Notes: generated by a model not told the origin, from the letters alone. Shown: positions 1 through 9,118, numbered from the stretch's first letter. The stretch: DNA of 64,000 nucleotides from Nitratireductor sp. GISD-1A_MAKvit (GCF_040819555.1 NZ_CP161920.1:1301001-1365000); one strand, 5' to 3'. A program made the numbers and translations.

Positions 1-144
1 GTCGGGCAGTTCGCGCACTTCGATGCCGAAGAGGGCGGCGAGGCCGGCCACGGCTATCAGCGTGTTGAAAACGAAAGCGAGAACGGGCCGGCGGACAAAG
101 AGTGCGGTGATGCCGGTCTGTGCGTTGTGCAGCGCTTCCTTCAC
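1..144 (-). CDS. RND efflux transporter permease, N-terminal fragment
   Basis: Only the first 48 codons are inside the window; the gene runs off the left edge. The start is a GTG at 144-142 that overlaps the TGA stop (143-141) of the upstream adaptor gene as GTGA, typical of translational coupling. The visible peptide has a cytoplasmic start, then RRPVLAFVFNTLIAVAG, the first membrane helix, then FGIEVRELP, the classic beginning of AcrB/MexB-type inner-membrane proton antiporters. Together with the adaptor it would form a tripartite drug or solvent efflux pump. Substrate cannot be told from this fragment. Confidence 0.88.
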   Translation of the reverse strand, partial: MKEALHNAQTGITALFVRRPVLAFVFNTLIAVAGLAALFGIEVRELPD

Positions 145-1304
145 GTGGCGGCCCCTTCTGCGTCGGCAAGCTTTGCCTTTGCCGGGCTGCCTGCCGTTTC
201 GACCGGAGCGCCCTCGCGCACGTTGTGAATGCCCTGGGTAACCACGAGGTCATTTTCGCCAAACTCGGCATCCACGAGAACGCTGTCGGCGTTTCGCTGC
301 ACGATGCGCACCGGCTTTTGCCGCGCCTTGCCGTTTTCCACCGTCCATACGAATGGACCGTCCGAGCTCCACTGGATCGCCAGCGGGTCGATGGCGGGAT
401 AGGTTTCGCCCGGGAAACGCAAGGCGATGGTAAAGGCCATGCCAGCGCGCAGCCGGTCGTCGGGATTGTCGATGCGTCCCTCGATCCGCAGCGTGCGGCT
501 TTCCGGATCGATACGGTTGTCGACGGCGCTGATCTCGCCCTCATGAACCGAAGATGAGCGTGCCACGGAGGTGGCTGTCAGAGGTGTTCCGATGTCGATC
601 AGGTCGGCGTAACGTTCGGGAATCCAGAAATCCACGAGGATCTGCGACCGGTCGTCTATGCTGGCGATCTCCGTGCTGCTCGTCACGTAGCTGCCCGCCG
701 AGATCGGCAGGATTCCCACTGTGCCATCAATGGGCGCGGTGATGGAGCGGCGTGCGAGCGCAAGCTCGGCTTCGCGTTTTGCAAGTTCCGCATTGCGCAG
801 CGCAAGTTCGGCTTCGGTCTGCTGCACCACGCTCACCGTGTTCGAGCTGCGCAATGCCTTGATGCGGTCGAGCGTTGCCTGGGCGTCGTCAAGCGCGATT
901 ACGGCGCGGTCGAGGGCAATCTCTTCGGATTCCGAATCCAGTTTCGCGATGAGATCGCCAGCCTTCACCTCGGCGCCTGAGGCAACTGCGATTTCAACCA
1001 GCGTGCCGGCGGTGAGTGGATTGACAATCACGGACCGCCGCGCCCGGCCGGTCCCGATGGCGGAAAGGCGATCGTTGATCGTCGCATAGGCAATGGGAGC
1101 CGTGACCACCGGGCCCGGTGTGCCCCCGCCTCGACCACCCCGCCGGAGGGGTTGTGCGCCGGGGCTGCCCTCAGAGGTGGCGCTGGCGGAGACAAGTCCC
1201 GCACGTGCCAGAACATCCTGTGCACCCGGATAGAATAGGAACCATGCAAGTGCTGCGGAAAAGAGAATGATGAGGCAGGCAAATGCCTGTTTCCAGATAG
1301 ACAT
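141..1304 (-). CDS. RND efflux periplasmic adaptor (HlyD/MFP family)
   Basis: 387-aa membrane fusion protein. An N-terminal membrane anchor (about residues 8-26) is followed by a Gly/Arg-rich linker, a split lipoyl half-motif (VNPLTAGTLVEIAVASGAEV), an alpha-helical hairpin rich in Ala/Glu, the second lipoyl half (RRSITAPIDGTVGILPISAG), and beta-barrel and membrane-proximal domains. It links the inner-membrane pump to an outer membrane channel. Its stop overlaps the start of the permease gene by 4 nt, so they form one operon. ATG at 1304 is preferred over the upstream GTG at 1310 because GGAG lies 5 nt before it. No outer membrane channel gene is visible. Confidence 0.9.
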   Translation of the reverse strand: MSIWKQAFACLIILFSAALAWFLFYPGAQDVLARAGLVSASATSEGSPGAQPLRRGGRGGGTPGPVVTAPIAYATINDRLSAIGTGRARRSVIVNPLTAGTLVEIAVASGAEVKAGDLIAKLDSESEEIALDRAVIALDDAQATLDRIKALRSSNTVSVVQQTEAELALRNAELAKREAELALARRSITAPIDGTVGILPISAGSYVTSSTEIASIDDRSQILVDFWIPERYADLIDIGTPLTATSVARSSSVHEGEISAVDNRIDPESRTLRIEGRIDNPDDRLRAGMAFTIALRFPGETYPAIDPLAIQWSSDGPFVWTVENGKARQKPVRIVQRNADSVLVDAEFGENDLVVTQGIHNVREGAPVETAGSPAKAKLADAEGAAT

Positions 1305-1491
1305 GCACACTCCGGCGATGGGGTCTTGGTCGGTCTCGGCTATGAAGGCGGGGCTCGACAGCCGGTAAACCGGTCGCTTCAGGCCGGGGTCTTTATGCCA
1401 GCTTCCGGGGGGCTTTTCACCTTTTATAGTATTAAATTATCGTAAGGATACGCGGTCGCTGACGCCCATTCAGGGCGGGAGTGCCGTGTGC

Positions 1492-2748
1492 TCAGGTCAC
1501 TTTGGCTCGCCTGCGGAAAACGTCCTGATCCCACAATTTTCCGCGCATCACGCGCTCGAGAGTTTCGGCCGCAGCGGCGATATCCGCGTGTCTGAGATAA
1601 AGCGGTGTCATGCCGAACCGCAGAATGTCGGGCGCGCGGAAATCGCCGATGACACCATTCGCGATGAGGGCCTGCATGATCGCATAGCCTTCGGGGTGGC
1701 GGAATGAGACCTGGCTGCCGCGGCTGGCATGATCGCGTGGCGTTGCCAGTTCGAGCTCGGGGCAGCGCTTTTCCACCTCGTCGATAAAGCGGTCGCAAAG
1801 CTGCTGCGATTTCTCGCGAACGAGCTTCATGTCGACACCATCAAAGGCATCCAGCGCCCTGTCGAGTGCGGAGAGCGAGAGGATCGGTGGCGTGCCCACG
1901 AGCATGCGCCCGATGCCCTCGGCCGGTGCATAGGTCTGCGCGAATTCAAAGGGGGCCTGATGGCCCATCCAGCCGGAGAGCGCCGGCGAGACCTGCGCTT
2001 GATGTCGCTCGGCAACGTAGAGGAAAGCAGGCGCACCCGGACCGCCATTGAGATATTTGTAACCGCATCCCACCGCGAAGTCGGCACCGGCTGCGTCGAG
2101 ATGAACCGGGAAGGCACCCGCGGAGTGGGCAAGATCCCAGATGGCAAGCGCGCCCTGATCGTGGACGTGCTGCGTCATGTCCGCCATGTCGTAGCGCCGT
2201 CCGGTGCGGTAGTCGACCTCCGTCAGAAGAACGGCGGCAACGTTCTCGTCGATGGCTTCTTTCATGCTGTCCGCATCGGCGAGTTTGAGCTCATACCCCT
2301 GTCCGAGCAGGCGTGAGAGCCCGTCAGCCACATAAAGATCGGTCGGGAAATTGCTCCGATCCGAGAGGATGACACGGCGTTCGGGGCGCAGCGACAGCGC
2401 CGCCGACAGCACCTTGAAAACATTGATCGTGGTGGAATCGCCCACCGCGACACTGTCTGGCGTGGCGCCAACCAATCGCGCAATTTTGCCGGCCACACGC
2501 GCGGGAAGGTCAATCCAGCCCGCATCGTTCCATCCGCGCACAAGGCTTTCGCCCCACTGGCGTTCCACCACACTCTGCATGTGCGCGCTCAATCCGACCG
2601 GGAGAACGCCAAGGCTGTTGCCGTCCAGGTAGATCACGTTCTCCGGCAGCTGAAAGCGCAAACGGAACTGTGCGAGCGGGTCCAGCCGGTCGCATTCGGC
2701 TGCACTGGGCATCGTGTTGCTGTTCTGCGTTTTTACCCGTTCGGTCAT
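1492..2748 (-). CDS. kynU: Kynureninase
   Basis: 418-aa PLP-dependent hydrolase (EC 3.7.1.3) that cleaves L-kynurenine to anthranilate and alanine in tryptophan breakdown. Family signatures run along the whole length: VIYLDGNSLGVLP near the N terminus, an aspartate in IWDLAHSAGAFP, and the PLP lysine in GCGYKYLNGGPG. Length matches bacterial kynureninases. It is transcribed away from the GntR-family gene at 2820, with a short AT-rich shared control region, so that regulator is the likely controller. No kynA or kynB homologue lies next to it. Confidence 0.95.
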   Translation of the reverse strand: MTERVKTQNSNTMPSAAECDRLDPLAQFRLRFQLPENVIYLDGNSLGVLPVGLSAHMQSVVERQWGESLVRGWNDAGWIDLPARVAGKIARLVGATPDSVAVGDSTTINVFKVLSAALSLRPERRVILSDRSNFPTDLYVADGLSRLLGQGYELKLADADSMKEAIDENVAAVLLTEVDYRTGRRYDMADMTQHVHDQGALAIWDLAHSAGAFPVHLDAAGADFAVGCGYKYLNGGPGAPAFLYVAERHQAQVSPALSGWMGHQAPFEFAQTYAPAEGIGRMLVGTPPILSLSALDRALDAFDGVDMKLVREKSQQLCDRFIDEVEKRCPELELATPRDHASRGSQVSFRHPEGYAIMQALIANGVIGDFRAPDILRFGMTPLYLRHADIAAAAETLERVMRGKLWDQDVFRRRAKVT

Positions 2749-2774
2749 GTTTCACTGTCCCGCTGCATCAACTA

Positions 2775-2800
2775 ATTATATATAATACCATCGATTATAT
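2775..2800. promoter_or_regulatory. AT-rich dyad operator between kynU and the GntR gene
   Basis: The 71-nt gap between the divergent starts contains a 12-bp perfect palindrome ATTATATATAAT (2775-2786) and an overlapping inverted repeat ATATAAT-N7-ATTATAT (2780-2800). GntR-family dimers bind such AT-rich dyads, so this is the probable autoregulatory and kynU operator. The role is inferred from position and symmetry. Confidence 0.55.
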
Positions 2801-2819
2801 GGAGTTTTTGGGTGACACA

Positions 2820-3543
2820 ATGCTTGAGGGCGAGATTCGGGGCGGCGAGGGGGCCATCGCCATGCTGCGGCACGACATCGTCACCGGGGTTCTGACACCG
2901 GGCGCGCCGCTTCGCCTCATGGCGCTGTCGAAGCGTTATGGTGTCGGCTACACGCCATTGCGGGAGGCATTGTCGCGGCTGGAGGAGGCAGGCCTTGTCA
3001 CGCTTGTTCCCAATCGTGGATATCGGGTTGCGCCGGTCTCCCTTGCCGAACTGGAAGATCTCGAGCAGGCCCGGGCGGTGGTTGAGACCGCGCTTCTTGA
3101 AGACGCGATCCGCCATGGCGGTCTGGGCTGGGAGAGTGCCATTGTTGCGGCGCATCACCGGCTCGCGCGTGCGTCAGAAGCGCTGGACGGCGGCATCAGG
3201 GCCTACATCGTATGGATGGATGCGCATGATGTCTTCCACGCGGCTCTTCTGGCGGCTGCACGATCAGGCTGGCTGAAGTCCTTTCAGCGGCAGATCTCCG
3301 AGCAGGTGCGCCGGCATCACCATGCGCTTCTCTTCGCTCCGGGCGGTGGAGAGGCCCGTCCACTCGTTCATGATGCGGCCACCCGAGATGTTCTTGAACA
3401 GGCGCTTTCCATCAAGAATCACACGCGGCTGATGGAGGGCCGCGCTCGCGCGCGACACGGAAAGCGCAGTCGCACAGCTGCGTGCCCATGTGCGGTTCAC
3501 ACGCGCAGTCCACGCTTCAGCCTCGGCTGCCGGCCAGCCATAG
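2820..3543 (+). CDS. GntR-family (FCD) regulator, frameshifted near its C terminus
   Basis: N-terminal winged helix (LMALSKRYGVGYTPLREALSRLEEAGLV) followed by an all-helical FCD ligand domain; probably controls the divergent kynU. As written the frame leaves the family pattern after HTRLMEG and runs to a stop at 3561-3563 with Arg-rich nonsense. Removing one G from GGG at 3437-3439 gives RLMEAALARDTESAVAQLRAHV and a stop at 3541-3543, a normal FCD ending of 240 aa, so a +1 frameshift is almost certain. The ATG at 2820 is chosen because the helix-turn-helix spacing then fits; ATG 2799 sits inside the operator. Confidence 0.8.
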
Positions 3544-3597
3544 CTGGGGCCATCGGTCACTGAGTGGCAGAGCATCCTGCCCGGTATTTTGGGGGAA

Positions 3598-3703
3598 GAA
3601 CGAACCACGAAAGAAAGAGGGACTTCAGTGGTTTGTGGATGGTGGGCGTGACTGGGATTGAACCAGTGACCCCTACGATGTCAACGTAGTGCTCTCCCGC
3701 TGA
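3598..3703. repeat. Left attachment repeat (attL) with truncated tRNA-Val remnant
   Basis: 106 bp identical to 10255-10360 except C at 3623 versus G at 10280. It holds the last 64 nt (including CCA) of the minus-strand tRNA-Val and 42 bp of downstream DNA. The first 11 nt of the tRNA are missing, so this copy is not functional. Confidence 0.93.
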
Positions 3704-4105
3704 CGTCGCATTCGCTCCTCGTGAAAGACTGAATGAATTCAACTGCATACGCAGTCTACGGTCTTTCTTAGCTACACGCAACCCTCATCCGGAAACGCCA
3801 GAATCTGTGACCCGCTGTGACCAGAGTGTGACCGACAGTTCCGCATATCGAACGAAATATATACATGGACGCATTCCACCCTCGTGCTCACGGAAGCCGT
3901 AATCAATTCCAATTCTTGGCAATCGTTAAGCTTTAAGCCAACGGAAGATGCCTGCATTTATCAAGTCTCGTGTGGGGGGGGGGGCGAGTGCCACCCCCGG
4001 TGTGTACGATGTCGTTTATAGCCCCGACATAAATTGGATTTTCAGGGACTGTTCACCTTTAAAGAGAGGAAATGTTTACGCATTTGACGCGCACACATGA
4101 ATAGT
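3704..4105. other. Gene-free left arm of the element
   Basis: No convincing gene. The stretch holds a 7-bp inverted repeat GAAAGAC/GTCTTTC (3723-3729, 3761-3767), a 10-nt match to the missing 5' part of the tRNA (AGCTACACGC, 3770-3779), three TGTGACC repeats (3806-3833), and an 11-G homopolymer at 3974-3984 followed by a CCCCC block that could pair with it. It probably works as an attachment arm. Confidence 0.6.
3806..3838. repeat. TGTGACC direct repeats, left arm; probable recombinase arm sites
   Basis: Three TGTGACC heptamers at 3806, 3816 and 3827. The segment 3814-3838 is identical (25 bp) and in the same orientation to 10205-10229 at the other end of the element. Repeats flanking the core on both attachment sites are typical of arm-type integrase or excisionase sites; function is inferred. 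Confidence 0.6.
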
Positions 4106-5567
4106 TCATGGCCAGTACGAACTCCCTAGCGAAAAGCCAGCAACTGACTCGCAGCCAGCGAACTTTGCGTGTTTGACGCCGTTTGGTAGCAGAACTGCGG
4201 ATAGGTGATTGCAGTCGGCGCCGGATTCAATAATCCAGCTTGCCCCCGCAGAATTCTCCTTTCTGCAATGCTGTTCACCGCTATCGTCATTCATGGTGCA
4301 GTATAGCGACGTGCCTCTCGAAATGTTATCGCCGACACGAAACCCATAACTGTCAGTAAAGGCAGTTCCATATACCTCGATAAGGCTGATGGTTGTGCCG
4401 TTTGAATCTATGAAAATTCCGCCATCGTTGAGCGTAATGTAGTAACAGATAGAGCAGTCTTCACCCTCAGTCCGAATAATGTTGGCGTCAACGTCGCCGA
4501 GAAAGCGGTCCAGATTACTGCGCGCAAATGTTCCCCCCAGTTCGATAGACCGGCTAACATCGTCAGTTGCATAGATGCCATTGTCGCGAACCAGCCACGT
4601 TGGAGATGCTTCGACTTTAGAGCTGCCATTTCTGCAATCAGAAGCAAAGGTAAACGTTTCTACAAGGCGCTCTACAATAGGATCGAAGGATTTAAGGTCG
4701 ACTCTATCATATTCAAGGCGGAATTGAGCGGCCTGATTATCACAAAGAGGGATGGCTCGTTGATAAAAAACTCGATTGTCCTTGCTGCCCGACCAGCTAG
4801 CCCAATGGTCTGTTCTTCGGTTGTAGCTAATCCTCCATTCCTGCTGCTCGGATGATGCAATGCGAGATTCAATTTCAGTTCTAAAGTCACCTGTAATGAT
4901 ATGATGGCCCCACACTGAAAGTTCTGCGTTTCCTTCCAGTGATCTTGATATTCCGCCATCACCGTTTGCGGGTTCGATCACTTCGGAAAATCTTGGAGGG
5001 ATTTCGATCTGATAGCCAAAGCGCTGATTGTAATAGGTAGTCCAGCCAATAATCGATTGTGAATACTCGTCGCCGTTTGTAGCGGCTATTGAGTTATTAT
5101 CGCGGCAATCTTTGAGGTTGTAGATGTTGGGGGGGAAGATGGGCGAACGGTTCTCGGCTGGCACAGCTTCTGCCCACTCAGCTTTAAGGCCGTAGGGCCA
5201 CATAGCCTGCCCAAATGATGCTAGAATGACCCATTCCGGCACATTGTCTTTATCGTCGTCAATGGTTTCAAGAACGACACCTATTGGACCGGTATCTGGC
5301 GCGTCAGTTCCACGGTCGACAAGCAAGTAACAAATCGACGCGCCATTCGAGCATGTGATCTCTCCTTCAGCGACCCAGAGGTGTCTTGTCTCCTGCAGGC
5401 CCCTCTATAACAACTGCGCTTCCGTAACTTAGACCATGGCTGCCGGAGATTTGATATCGTGTACCATCTCGCTCTGCGATCCATGAGGCATTCTTGGTTT
5501 CACATTGTGCGTAGGAAAGTGCGACATGAGTAATCAAAAATAATGGTGCCAATCCGAACTGTCGCAT
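4106..5567 (-). pseudogene. Secreted protein of unknown function, frameshifted
   Basis: I do not recognise the family. The start at 5567 has a strong AAGGAG site 10 nt upstream and encodes a signal peptide (MRQFGLAPLFLITHVALSYA, cleavage near AQC). The reading frame ends early at 5367, while a second frame continues to 4106. Dropping one base from CCCC at 5400-5403 (GGGGCC on the coding strand) joins them as VVIEGLQETRHLWVAEGE and gives a 486-aa Cys-containing periplasmic or secreted protein with several C-x-C/C-x-x-C patterns (e.g. CSICYY) in its C-terminal third. It is cargo of the tRNA-Val element. The break may be a sequencing error or real decay. Confidence 0.65.
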
Positions 5568-6121
5568 TCCCACACTCCTTTGAGATTGTTTGCACAGATG
5601 TCGCATTGTATCGCTCAATGTTCTTCGAGATTCTGCTTTTATTCAGCGATCTTAGCAATAGGGGCGATTCTGAAGGAAGACCTCGATATTGGATTGGTGT
5701 TGGAGGTGTTTGGTGATCTTCTAAGTCGCGAACCGTGCTTCAGATCTCTTGAATCGTATGAAGTATGAAGGCGACCAGGCGAGGTGACGCATTATTTCGG
5801 AAACTATCCAATATTCTAGGGAGTGTATTCGTAAATAAGCGAGTCCCCGATAACTTCTTTCGGCGGAATCTGCTAAAACGATCAATTAACCGCGGATGCG
5901 GGCATTGCGGACGGGTAAGAGTTCGTTGCATCACCCCAGCGAATTTTTTCAGGCAAATTGTACAGAATGGATGCAATGACTGGTAAAGCCAACAATATCG
6001 CTGATCCGGAAGGTTATCAGCTTGACCTCTTCTAAGCAGGTGACGGCTGAATCTACTGGATTGAAGCCGCCTAAATGCGGCATAGTGAAGCCCGCGAAGC
6101 ACAATATGAAGCGCTGATTGT
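5568..6121. other. Intergenic region inside the element
   Basis: 554 bp between divergently oriented cargo genes. Short reading frames on both strands (for example 5740-6102 minus) have no family features, ribosome site or codon bias. It presumably carries the promoters of both neighbours; no clear -35/-10 pair was picked out. Confidence 0.4.
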
Positions 6122-7567
6122 ATGAGATTCTCAGAGATTTTTGGAATTGGCCTAGAGCAACCACAGCTAGATTTTGTGGATATTGAGCCTGAACGGGATA
6201 CACCGCTGTTTATTGATCCTTTTGCGATCTCCCTGAAGGGGGATGCTTGGTCCGAAATTTGCCATCAGCACATTACTCATTTCTTTCAGACCGCGCTCGA
6301 TCATATCCGTGCTGGACGCGACCTACAGGCTCGACAGATGCTGAATGGACTAAGCGAGCCAAATGAAACTTGCTTAGGTATGTCGCAGGGCGCTCCGGCT
6401 GGCCGCGGTGTCGGCGGTAGGCAGGCATTTGATCTATACGAAAGCCTTGCTGCATCCCAGGCGGCTCAGAACGGCCTTCTAGAAGAGCTTGCAGAATGTG
6501 ACCTTTTCATTCCTGGAATCGGAAGCGACAAGATTTCCGATATCACCACTAACATCATTCGTCGTCCGCTGATCGAGTACACACAGCAGCAATGCGCGCT
6601 GCATGGCATCCGCCTCAATGGAGATTTTCCATCTGGGCGCTTTTGGGATATGGATTCTGGTGCATGGCGGCAGGAGTATGTTCGACTGCCAGTTGTCGCC
6701 CAGCAACGGCTAATATTGGTTCCTAAGTACACGGTGCGGCGGAAAATGGCCTTAGATTCTCAGGAATTCTATTCGCACCATATCCTGAATTTCATTCAGG
6801 AAGATGAATTTTCCCGTCAATCCCCACTAGTCAGAATTCTTGCAAGTGGTGAGCGGCGACCTCCCACTAAGAAGGCCCTCAAAGAGCGTTTCCCATTCTC
6901 AAAGGACTTTGTGGCGCGCTTCTCTGAACAACACCCTAAAGTGTTGGAGGGTTACAAGCAGTTCTATGCGGAGATTGAAGGGGCTCGCGGGCCGCTAAAG
7001 CATCAAGACTTTGACGATGAATTTGATGAGGCTGTCTTTGCTCGCGCGTTGGCAGCAGCTTTGCCGACGATCCCCCCTGGAAACGCTGCGGCGGATCGCT
7101 ATCACACATTCATTATGGGGACGCTCGAATTCATCTTCTGGCCGAACCTGATTTATCCGAAGAAGGAGCATGAAGTCCACGAGGGTCGGAAGCGCATCGA
7201 TTTGACTTACACAAATGCAGCTCAGGACGGGTTCTTCTGGCGAGCACACACGGCGCATAACATTGCATCGCGGCTAATAATGGTTGAATGCAAGAACTAC
7301 AGTAAGGATCCCGCTAACCCAGAAGTTGACCAGTTGTCCGGACGCTTCGGCGCTAACAGAGGTCAGCTTGGCATGCTACTCTACCGCACGGTCGATGATT
7401 ACGACCGGTTATGCGCGCGGTGTCGCGACACAGCACAAGATGGGCGGGGGTACATGATCGCCTTAGGTGATGCGCAGTTGATCGAGTTCTTGGGTTTGAT
7501 TTCAGATGGCCAGCGAGCGGCCATCGATGCTCGCTTACAAACTGCCTTCAACCACCTGATCGACTAA
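6122..7567 (+). CDS. PD-(D/E)XK-like nuclease, candidate defence protein
   Basis: 481 aa, no assigned family name from sequence alone. The C-terminal third carries a recognisable nuclease core: a conserved-type Glu in LEFIFWPNL (E336), then RKRIDLTY (D360), and VECKNYSK (E389, K391), followed by DQLSGRFGANRGQLGMLLYR, as in restriction-endonuclease-like folds of type IV or Mrr-like enzymes. The N-terminal two thirds (starting FSEIFGIG and DTPLFIDPFAIS) is probably a sensing or recognition domain. It sits alone in its operon inside the tRNA-Val element, with no methyltransferase beside it, so a stand-alone anti-phage or anti-plasmid role is more likely than classic restriction-modification. No good Shine-Dalgarno is seen. 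Function is inference. Confidence 0.7.
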   Translation: MRFSEIFGIGLEQPQLDFVDIEPERDTPLFIDPFAISLKGDAWSEICHQHITHFFQTALDHIRAGRDLQARQMLNGLSEPNETCLGMSQGAPAGRGVGGRQAFDLYESLAASQAAQNGLLEELAECDLFIPGIGSDKISDITTNIIRRPLIEYTQQQCALHGIRLNGDFPSGRFWDMDSGAWRQEYVRLPVVAQQRLILVPKYTVRRKMALDSQEFYSHHILNFIQEDEFSRQSPLVRILASGERRPPTKKALKERFPFSKDFVARFSEQHPKVLEGYKQFYAEIEGARGPLKHQDFDDEFDEAVFARALAAALPTIPPGNAAADRYHTFIMGTLEFIFWPNLIYPKKEHEVHEGRKRIDLTYTNAAQDGFFWRAHTAHNIASRLIMVECKNYSKDPANPEVDQLSGRFGANRGQLGMLLYRTVDDYDRLCARCRDTAQDGRGYMIALGDAQLIEFLGLISDGQRAAIDARLQTAFNHLID

Positions 7568-7717
7568 ATCGGAGAAAAGCAGTCGTTCACGTATTACGCT
7601 GCATTCGACGCATTGGTCACTGAGCGCTAAGTTTGAAATGAAAGAGTCTTTCTGGGTTGTTTTTGACCTGCGGGGAGAGGGGCATTCAACTTCTGTACTT
7701 ATGCAGTCTTGGTGGAG

Positions 7718-7739
7718 AAGCCCTCGTCCGGGAGGGCTT
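7718..7739. terminator. Bidirectional terminator between nuclease and ATPase genes
   Basis: Perfect 8-bp stem AAGCCCTC/GAGGGCTT (7718-7725, 7732-7739) with a 6-nt loop, lying between the convergent nuclease (ends 7567) and ATPase (ends 7756) genes. T-runs are short on both sides. Confidence 0.6.
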
Positions 7740-7755
7740 TCCATTCGTCTAATCG

Positions 7756-8970
7756 TTACCAATCAATTCTATGCCGTTGCTGTTTCGGCTTTGCAGGAGC
7801 TGTACACTCCCACGACACACTTGCTTGCTCGGATTGTTCGTCAAAAAGTGCATTTGTCGATGGTAAGACTGAGCCTGACGGTAGTTTACGATCTCCGACT
7901 ACCAATTCGGCTTCACGACCTTGACCGGGGTTGTTGTTGCGGAGATATCCGTCTTCAATCGCTTGCTTGGCTGTCCGGCTGATTACGGATTGGTCTCTGT
8001 CTAAATGCTCGGCAAGCTTGCTATGGCTGAGAACGCCATTATGCCTTGTATCCGTCAGTGTCTCTACTGCTTCCACGAGTTTGCGTACCGTTGCGGGTAC
8101 TGTTTTCGCTAGTCCTTCCGATAGCGCGACATTCACGAGGTTGCGAACGAGCGTGTAATCATCTTCGTTCGCGACGACCGCTCCGTCTTCATTCCTTGCT
8201 CTATGTTTGGAATGAATGAGTGCGGATGCTTCAATGAGTGAGAGCACCTGAGGAAAGTCCCGTTTAATTTTGTCATGCGTCAACGGGAGTCGTTTCGCGA
8301 TGTTGGCAGCGAACGGGATAGAGACATTCTTCGATCCATTTTTGATCGATCGGTAAAGCTCAAACCACGGAGCCAAATCCGGATTGTATTTCTTCTTGGA
8401 ATTACCCTCGGCTTGCGCAAGCAATGCAGCCATAATCTGATCCGGGGATTCATGCATATTCACCGACAGCATGCGATTTTCATCTTCGGGATGAATATTT
8501 GTCGCGGTGGTCGTCATGATGAGTCCACATGGACCTTCAAGAGTGGGGAGTTCGGATCCTTCCAGTCCTTTATCGGTACTTTGGACGGTTGCGTATCTCA
8601 CCTGACCTTCACTCAATAACTGGCGAATTAGGGTTCTTCCAGACCCATTAGCCATACCCGCAGCTTCACCGATGATTAGATGTTTGTGCTTTAGATCAAC
8701 GTCTAGGTAGACGAGGGCCTTTTCACTCATTCCTTCGAACTCCTCATAGGCTTCCGTTGGAACGAATTGCTTTCCCATTCGAAGACTGAAGGACTTTCCG
8801 GCTCCTGATGGCCCTTTAATCAAAAGGGAAACCGGCCTTTCCAGCAAACTGGTAATCAAAGTCAGGTAGACTAGCTTAGGAATGTCCGTCGGACCAGCAA
8901 ATCCTTGTTTCTCGATTTCATTTGACATCACTGATAAAATATCATTGTTAAATTCTATTTTATTATTCAT
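7756..8970 (-). CDS. AAA+/P-loop ATPase with C-terminal winged helix (mobile-element type)
   Basis: 404 aa. Walker A is GPSGAGKS (residues 53-60) within SLLIKGPSGAGKSFSLRMG; a Walker B-like acidic stretch and sensor region follow (LIIGEAAGM, LIMTTTATNIHPEDENRML, with an arginine finger-like R). The C-terminal quarter reads as a winged-helix domain (HSKLAEHLDRDQSVISRTAKQ). This combination is seen in helicase or replication-initiation ATPases of phages and integrative elements, so a role in element replication or maintenance is the best guess. ATG at 8970 has AAGGAG 6 nt upstream and a strong promoter at 9090-9118. Confidence 0.7.
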   Translation of the reverse strand: MNNKIEFNNDILSVMSNEIEKQGFAGPTDIPKLVYLTLITSLLERPVSLLIKGPSGAGKSFSLRMGKQFVPTEAYEEFEGMSEKALVYLDVDLKHKHLIIGEAAGMANGSGRTLIRQLLSEGQVRYATVQSTDKGLEGSELPTLEGPCGLIMTTTATNIHPEDENRMLSVNMHESPDQIMAALLAQAEGNSKKKYNPDLAPWFELYRSIKNGSKNVSIPFAANIAKRLPLTHDKIKRDFPQVLSLIEASALIHSKHRARNEDGAVVANEDDYTLVRNLVNVALSEGLAKTVPATVRKLVEAVETLTDTRHNGVLSHSKLAEHLDRDQSVISRTAKQAIEDGYLRNNNPGQGREAELVVGDRKLPSGSVLPSTNALFDEQSEQASVSWECTAPAKPKQQRHRIDW

Positions 8971-9063
8971 ATTACTCCTTTTTATATTAAAGATATTATC
9001 CTCCTCTCGTGCGAGAGAATCGCCTGAATTGACAATTTAAAGGATTTGTAGAAATGATTTTTC

Positions 9064-9118
9064 GTTAAATTTAACCACAGCTACACTATATAGTAGCATA
9101 TAATTCGGAATTTGTCAA
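9064..9118 (-). promoter_or_regulatory. Sigma-70 type promoter with palindromic operators for the ATPase gene
   Basis: On the minus strand TTGACA (9118-9113), 17-nt spacer, TG-extended TACTAT (9095-9090). The -10 overlaps a palindrome ACTATATAGT (9085-9094), and just past the expected start point is a 12-bp palindrome GTTAAATTTAAC (9064-9075). Another inverted repeat CTCTCG-TG-CGAGAG lies in the leader at 9004-9017. The layout suggests repressor control, but no repressor gene is recognised in the element. Confidence 0.65.

Noticed and set aside
3704..3770. Possible intron in a split tRNA
   Set aside because: The break is in the D-arm, not the anticodon loop, and the rejoined 5' part mismatches the acceptor stem.
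3557..3781. Minus-strand 74-aa reading frame over the left att repeat
   Set aside because: It is a translation of tRNA and att DNA (its twin overlaps the intact tRNA at 10142-10387), so not a gene.
5740..6102. Small reading frames in the element gap
   Set aside because: No ribosome site, family feature or codon support; overlapping frames on both strands are equally open.
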